Below, in pieces: positions 60,783-64,000 of a stretch of DNA of 64,000 nucleotides. Where the stretch lies: the NCBI RefSeq assembly GCF_009730915.1, contig NC_052474.1:4933501-4997500 (forward strand), in the 5' to 3' direction. The first letter of the stretch is position 1; every line of letters starts with the position of its first letter. Source of the stretch: Dioscorea cayenensis subsp. rotundata. Its lineage: Eukaryota > Streptophyta > Magnoliopsida > Dioscoreales > Dioscoreaceae. Made by a program: the position numbers and the translations under genes. Below the pieces are notes generated by a model that did not search any database, was not told the origin of the DNA, and saw nothing but the letters and a program-made list of their open reading frames with translations.

Positions 60783-61687
60783 AAAATTGCAAAAAAAACC
60801 TTTTAAGTTTGTAAAATTGCCAAAAACACCCCGTTAGTTTTGCAATCCCTAAAAACTCCCTCCTTTTAAACTCTATGTTTTTCAAACCCCCAAACCCCGT
60901 CAGAATCTGGATGTGAACTGAGTGAGTTTTTAAATTTTATGGACGAAAATACCCTCAGTACGTGAGTCGTGGGCTGCAGTCCCATCTCGGCGATTTGAGA
61001 GGAAATGGGGTGATTTTCCGTAGGGTAACCCGAGAGACGAATTTATTGGAGCCGTTTACTTGCTTTTTCTCAACTCGCGTCTTAAGCTCTTCCATTTCCG
61101 TTCGCCTCCGAAGTTGTCTCTACCGTCGAGCCTCCCGTGATTTCGACTTTTTCCTTTCCACCCGATATCTCAAAGGAGAAGTCCCCGCGCAACTAGTTGG
61201 CATTTCATCGGGCTTCAATCTAAGGTATTGAGTATGGTTTTATGTTAACTGCTCATACTAAAGAAAGATTTTTTCGGTTTTGTTTTGTGTTCCCTGCTTT
61301 TTGTTGGAAGATATCAAGTATGCTGGGGATTTCTACTGGGGTTTTTGTTAGTCTCACGGAGATTTCTGGCTAGGTTTTTTTGTTTTGTTTTGCATTTTTC
61401 GCTCAGATACACTATCGAAAAAGTTTTTTTCGATTGTTATGATTTATGTAATATTTATAATGTACATTTCCCTTTCATTTGATATGGTCTGCGTTTTACA
61501 AATGAGGGTTGACGCTTTAAGAAATGAGATGTTATGCTTTTAAGTTTTTGTTGTCATTGCTTTAAGTATTCTCGCCTCTGCTTTAATAAGATAGGTCTCT
61601 GCTTAACATTTGATATCTCCGCTTTAATAACCGAGAGTTTACCGCTTAAAACCTTAAATTTGCGCTTAAACTTTTTGTGAATACTGC

Positions 61688-62540
61688 ATGTCGAATGTAT
61701 TATTATTGTCAGCAGTCGGTGATTATGAGTGCATCAATCTAGTTAATGGGCGATGCTATTTGACACCTGAGAGTGGAGACTTTAGTCGAATTAAAAAAAT
61801 AACACGACCCCTCGACATCGGGAGATTATTCGACGGACACTCGCTTTGCAGCTGCTCATCGAGCCGAAGCTATATACCAAGAGAGGGCCCTTCTTGATTC
61901 TCTTTTGCAGCAGTGACGATGGTCGCACCAATAAATTCGTGGATCGGGGAAAGCTCGCGAAGCTCTGCGACCTCAAGATGTGGCCTCGCTCTTGGTATGC
62001 GATCGCGATGGCGACGCAGTGGTCTTTCGAAGAAGAAAACCCGGCCGCGTCGAGGGAGGTATCTATCAAAACCCACGAAACACACGAGACTCCATCAAGA
62101 GCACTCGCAGTGCAACTTGTTCGACGGAGGGAGAAGAAGATAATTTTTGTCAAACTCCTGATGGTGTACCTCATGGGTACAGTCCTCTTCCCAAATACGC
62201 TACGCTCGGTTTTCGAATCGGATCGCTGATTATGTCGATGATCTACCGGCCATGGGGCGATACGCACGGGCGCAGGGCGACTACAAGTGGCTTATGGAGG
62301 ATATTCCACGGCAGACCGCCGAGTGCAAGATAGATGCTGCCGGGAAGAAGCACCAACATGAGTACATTAAGGGTTGCTTTCGGTCGCTTAACGTCCCGGT
62401 TTTATGAAAGTGACCGAACGGGGAAGAAAGTCCGTTTCGCAAGATCCCAAGGATCGTCGTGCTACGGTGAAAGTACTTACCGGAAGCAGTGACGGTAGAA
62501 ACCAACTTGTCATCGCTCGATCGAAAAAGAGGTAATAAAT
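61688..62540 (+). pseudogene. Frameshifted transposon-borne ORF (DUF1985/Ulp1-like relic)
   Basis: Coding-like peptides run through different plus frames: LLMVYLMGTVLFPNTLRSVF, then DYVDDLPAMGRYA (one-base shift near 62225), then a FYESDRTGKKVRF block and CYGESTYRKQ after further shifts. I associate these phrases with the DUF1985-type proteins that accompany Ulp1-like proteases in plant Mutator elements, but this is from memory and tentative. Several stops and shifts make it non-functional. Confidence 0.4.
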
Positions 62541-62726
62541 CATGGACAATGTTTAACATAAGTCTTTAATGTTTAAAACATTTTTATTTCGCGTTTAACT
62601 TTAGTATTTACCGCTTAACTCGTTATTCATACTCGGGTTTAAATATTTTTGTTCTCCGCTTAATTATATTCTATAACGCTTTAAATATATAAACACTCTG
62701 TTTAAATATAGTTTTTATAGTTTAAA

Positions 62727-64000
62727 ATGAATGATTTCACTGAAATTGTTTGGTTTACATATGTTAGTTTCCTAAGCTGGTTCCAGCGAATGCTGAAGAA
62801 GAAATATTTGTTGGGGCCAACCGACCGGACGGATCGCTATCGCTCCGAACCACTTGCTCGAAGGCGTGGGATGAGAGGCAGCCTCTATCGCGCTACCGGA
62901 CGCCGCTTCTCCTACTTCCGACCCCTACCACGCGCACGCATTCCTCGAGCCCGGAGAAGCCTTCCCTACCCCCTGCAGATTGCAGACAACCCCCTACCAC
63001 GATAACGACGGTCCCCCGATTATGGCAGCCCCCGACCATGGCGGCCCTTCGACGCTGGTACTGCACCGCGCGACATCAGCGAAGATGTCACCAGAACTTT
63101 ATGCGCAGTATGCCGGATATTGATGACCGAGTTTCTCGACTTGTCAGCTCGTGTTGAGCCACTGGAAGGACGTTTCAGCAACCCGGCTCGCCATCCCTCC
63201 AAAGAATCAAGCACCCGGACTAACGAGGCGTCGAATTTGACGACGACGACATCATCGGGAAGGTCATTCCAGGTGGCCACATTCGAAGAGACTTGCGAAA
63301 AAGAGGAGAATAATCTGCCTCGTCTCACCGCGTACCGACGATGAAACAATAGCAACACCCATCGGCTACGATGTCACATTAAGTTTGTCGCCGCTGATGA
63401 CACTGGCCACGACGGTGGAGGACATCGTAGATGATGTGGCCGTCTGCGCAGGTTGAGAAGGTCGTTAACCTCTTCTGATGAATCGATGGACCCGGTGGTA
63501 GCCGCTGCCGAGATTGCGGCATCAAAGATGGACACAATCCCTGAAGATCAAGAACAAGTTAAGGGTGTGTCTCCCAATGATGATGTTGTCAAGGCCACGG
63601 TTGAGAAGATCGTTGAATCTGTTGCCGTGTCTCCCAATGATGATGTTGTCAAGGCCACAACAAGAACCATGTAAGGATGTGTCTGCGGTTGATCGCCGCC
63701 GCTGCGTCCCTCGCGATCGAACCCGCAGACAATCCCACAACAAGAACAACCATGTAAGGATGTGTCGCAGGGATTGAAGTTGTCGCCATCGTCCCCCGCG
63801 ATCGAAGGAAGATGATCTCGAAGACCCCGACCGAGCAACGAGGAGAGATGATCAAGGCCAATCAAAAATGGGACCGTGACTGCTCGAAAGCTTTTTATTC
63901 GAAGAAGAAGAAATGGGTTGGCCTGTCAGCGTCTTAATCAAATACGAGCGAGAGTTGATGAGGATCTTCCTCAACTCGCCTATGGACGGGATAAGTTTAA
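62727..64000 (+). pseudogene. GC-rich degraded coding block of the same element
   Basis: GC-rich sequence with short open frames in changing phases (62727-63005, 63120-63344, 63453-63674), rich in Arg, Pro and acidic stretches. It includes an in-frame 20-residue duplication (VSPNDDVVKAT… at 63567 and 63627). I do not recognise the protein. Its position next to the DUF1985-like relic suggests the remainder of the same transposon gene, continuing beyond the window. Confidence 0.35.
63567..63658 (+). repeat. 60-bp in-frame tandem repeat
   Basis: GTGTCTCCCAATGATGATG and the following 13 bases occur identically at 63567-63598 and 63627-63658, a 60-bp (20-codon) period. A second nearby direct repeat (AACAAGAAC…CCATGTAAGGATGTGTC) lies at about 63658-63682 and 63739-63766. 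Confidence 0.85.

Larger units (their letters stand above)
60782..64000 (+). mobile_element. Left part of a Mutator-like element (cut by window end)
   Basis: GAAAATTGCAAAAAAAACC at 60782, followed by CCAAAAACACCCCGTTAG and further poly-A/C-rich phrases to about 60960, looks like a MULE terminal inverted repeat. It abuts a (TA)n(TG)n array. Inside, sequence composition jumps to roughly half GC in two coding-like blocks (from about 61.69 kb and 62.75 kb), separated by AT-rich spacers full of GCTTTAA/GCTTAA words. The right end is outside the window, so the inverted repeat and target-site duplication cannot be confirmed. Confidence 0.5.

Noticed and set aside
1-64000. CRISPR arrays, bacterial operons or Shine-Dalgarno sites
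   Set aside because: Introns, microsatellites and plant gene families show this is a plant nuclear genome; no direct-repeat/spacer array is seen.

Overview
The window is nuclear DNA from a flowering plant. Protein-coding genes with plant-type GT-AG introns sit in long, roughly 70% AT intergenic DNA rich in (TA)n microsatellites and transposon relics. Several first exons (ARM, COL, kinase) are GC-rich at the 5' end and become AT-richer downstream, which is typical of monocots. A non-grass monocot (for example a yam-like species) is my guess, not something the sequence proves. Nine protein-coding genes can be reconstructed exon by exon, and there is one convincing microRNA gene. Layout: 0.8-1.0 kb holds a MIR169 hairpin on the minus strand with its own TATA box. 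4-8 kb is gene-free and holds a decayed L1-type LINE with a second insertion nested in it. 9.6-11.3 kb is an intronless ARM-repeat protein gene, followed by a GC-rich island behind a U6-like USE+TATA promoter (11.63-11.89 kb), a candidate Pol III non-coding RNA. 19.5-23.5 kb is a CONSTANS-like B-box/CCT gene, convergent with a CASP-like membrane protein gene (24.5-25.3 kb, minus). 27.1-28.1 kb is a Tourist-like transposon with a microsatellite core. 29.9-38.7 kb is a 14-exon plastid phytyl ester synthase/acyltransferase gene whose introns carry a SINE and LTR-like repeats. 40.1-40.5 kb is a single C2H2 zinc-finger gene (minus). 43.0-44.1 kb is a small secreted SERK-ectodomain-like LRR protein gene. 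44.7-46.1 kb is an intronless GT47 galactosyltransferase gene (minus). 50.5-53.2 kb is a CDK-like kinase gene with an acylation signal. 53.8-58.2 kb is the 13-exon E2 subunit gene of mitochondrial 2-oxoglutarate dehydrogenase (minus). From 60.8 kb to the end is the left part of a Mutator-like element carrying GC-rich, frameshifted coding relics. The genes do not form one pathway; this is an ordinary mixed plant gene neighbourhood. The distinctive content is in the non-coding DNA: MIR169, the USE/TATA island and related USE/TATA-bearing repeats in the acyltransferase introns, and at least six LINE 3'-end insertions that share a GTGG-TTTAT-CCAC hairpin, most with recognisable target-site duplications. 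Two genes use rare GC-AG introns with the same AG|GCATGT donor.
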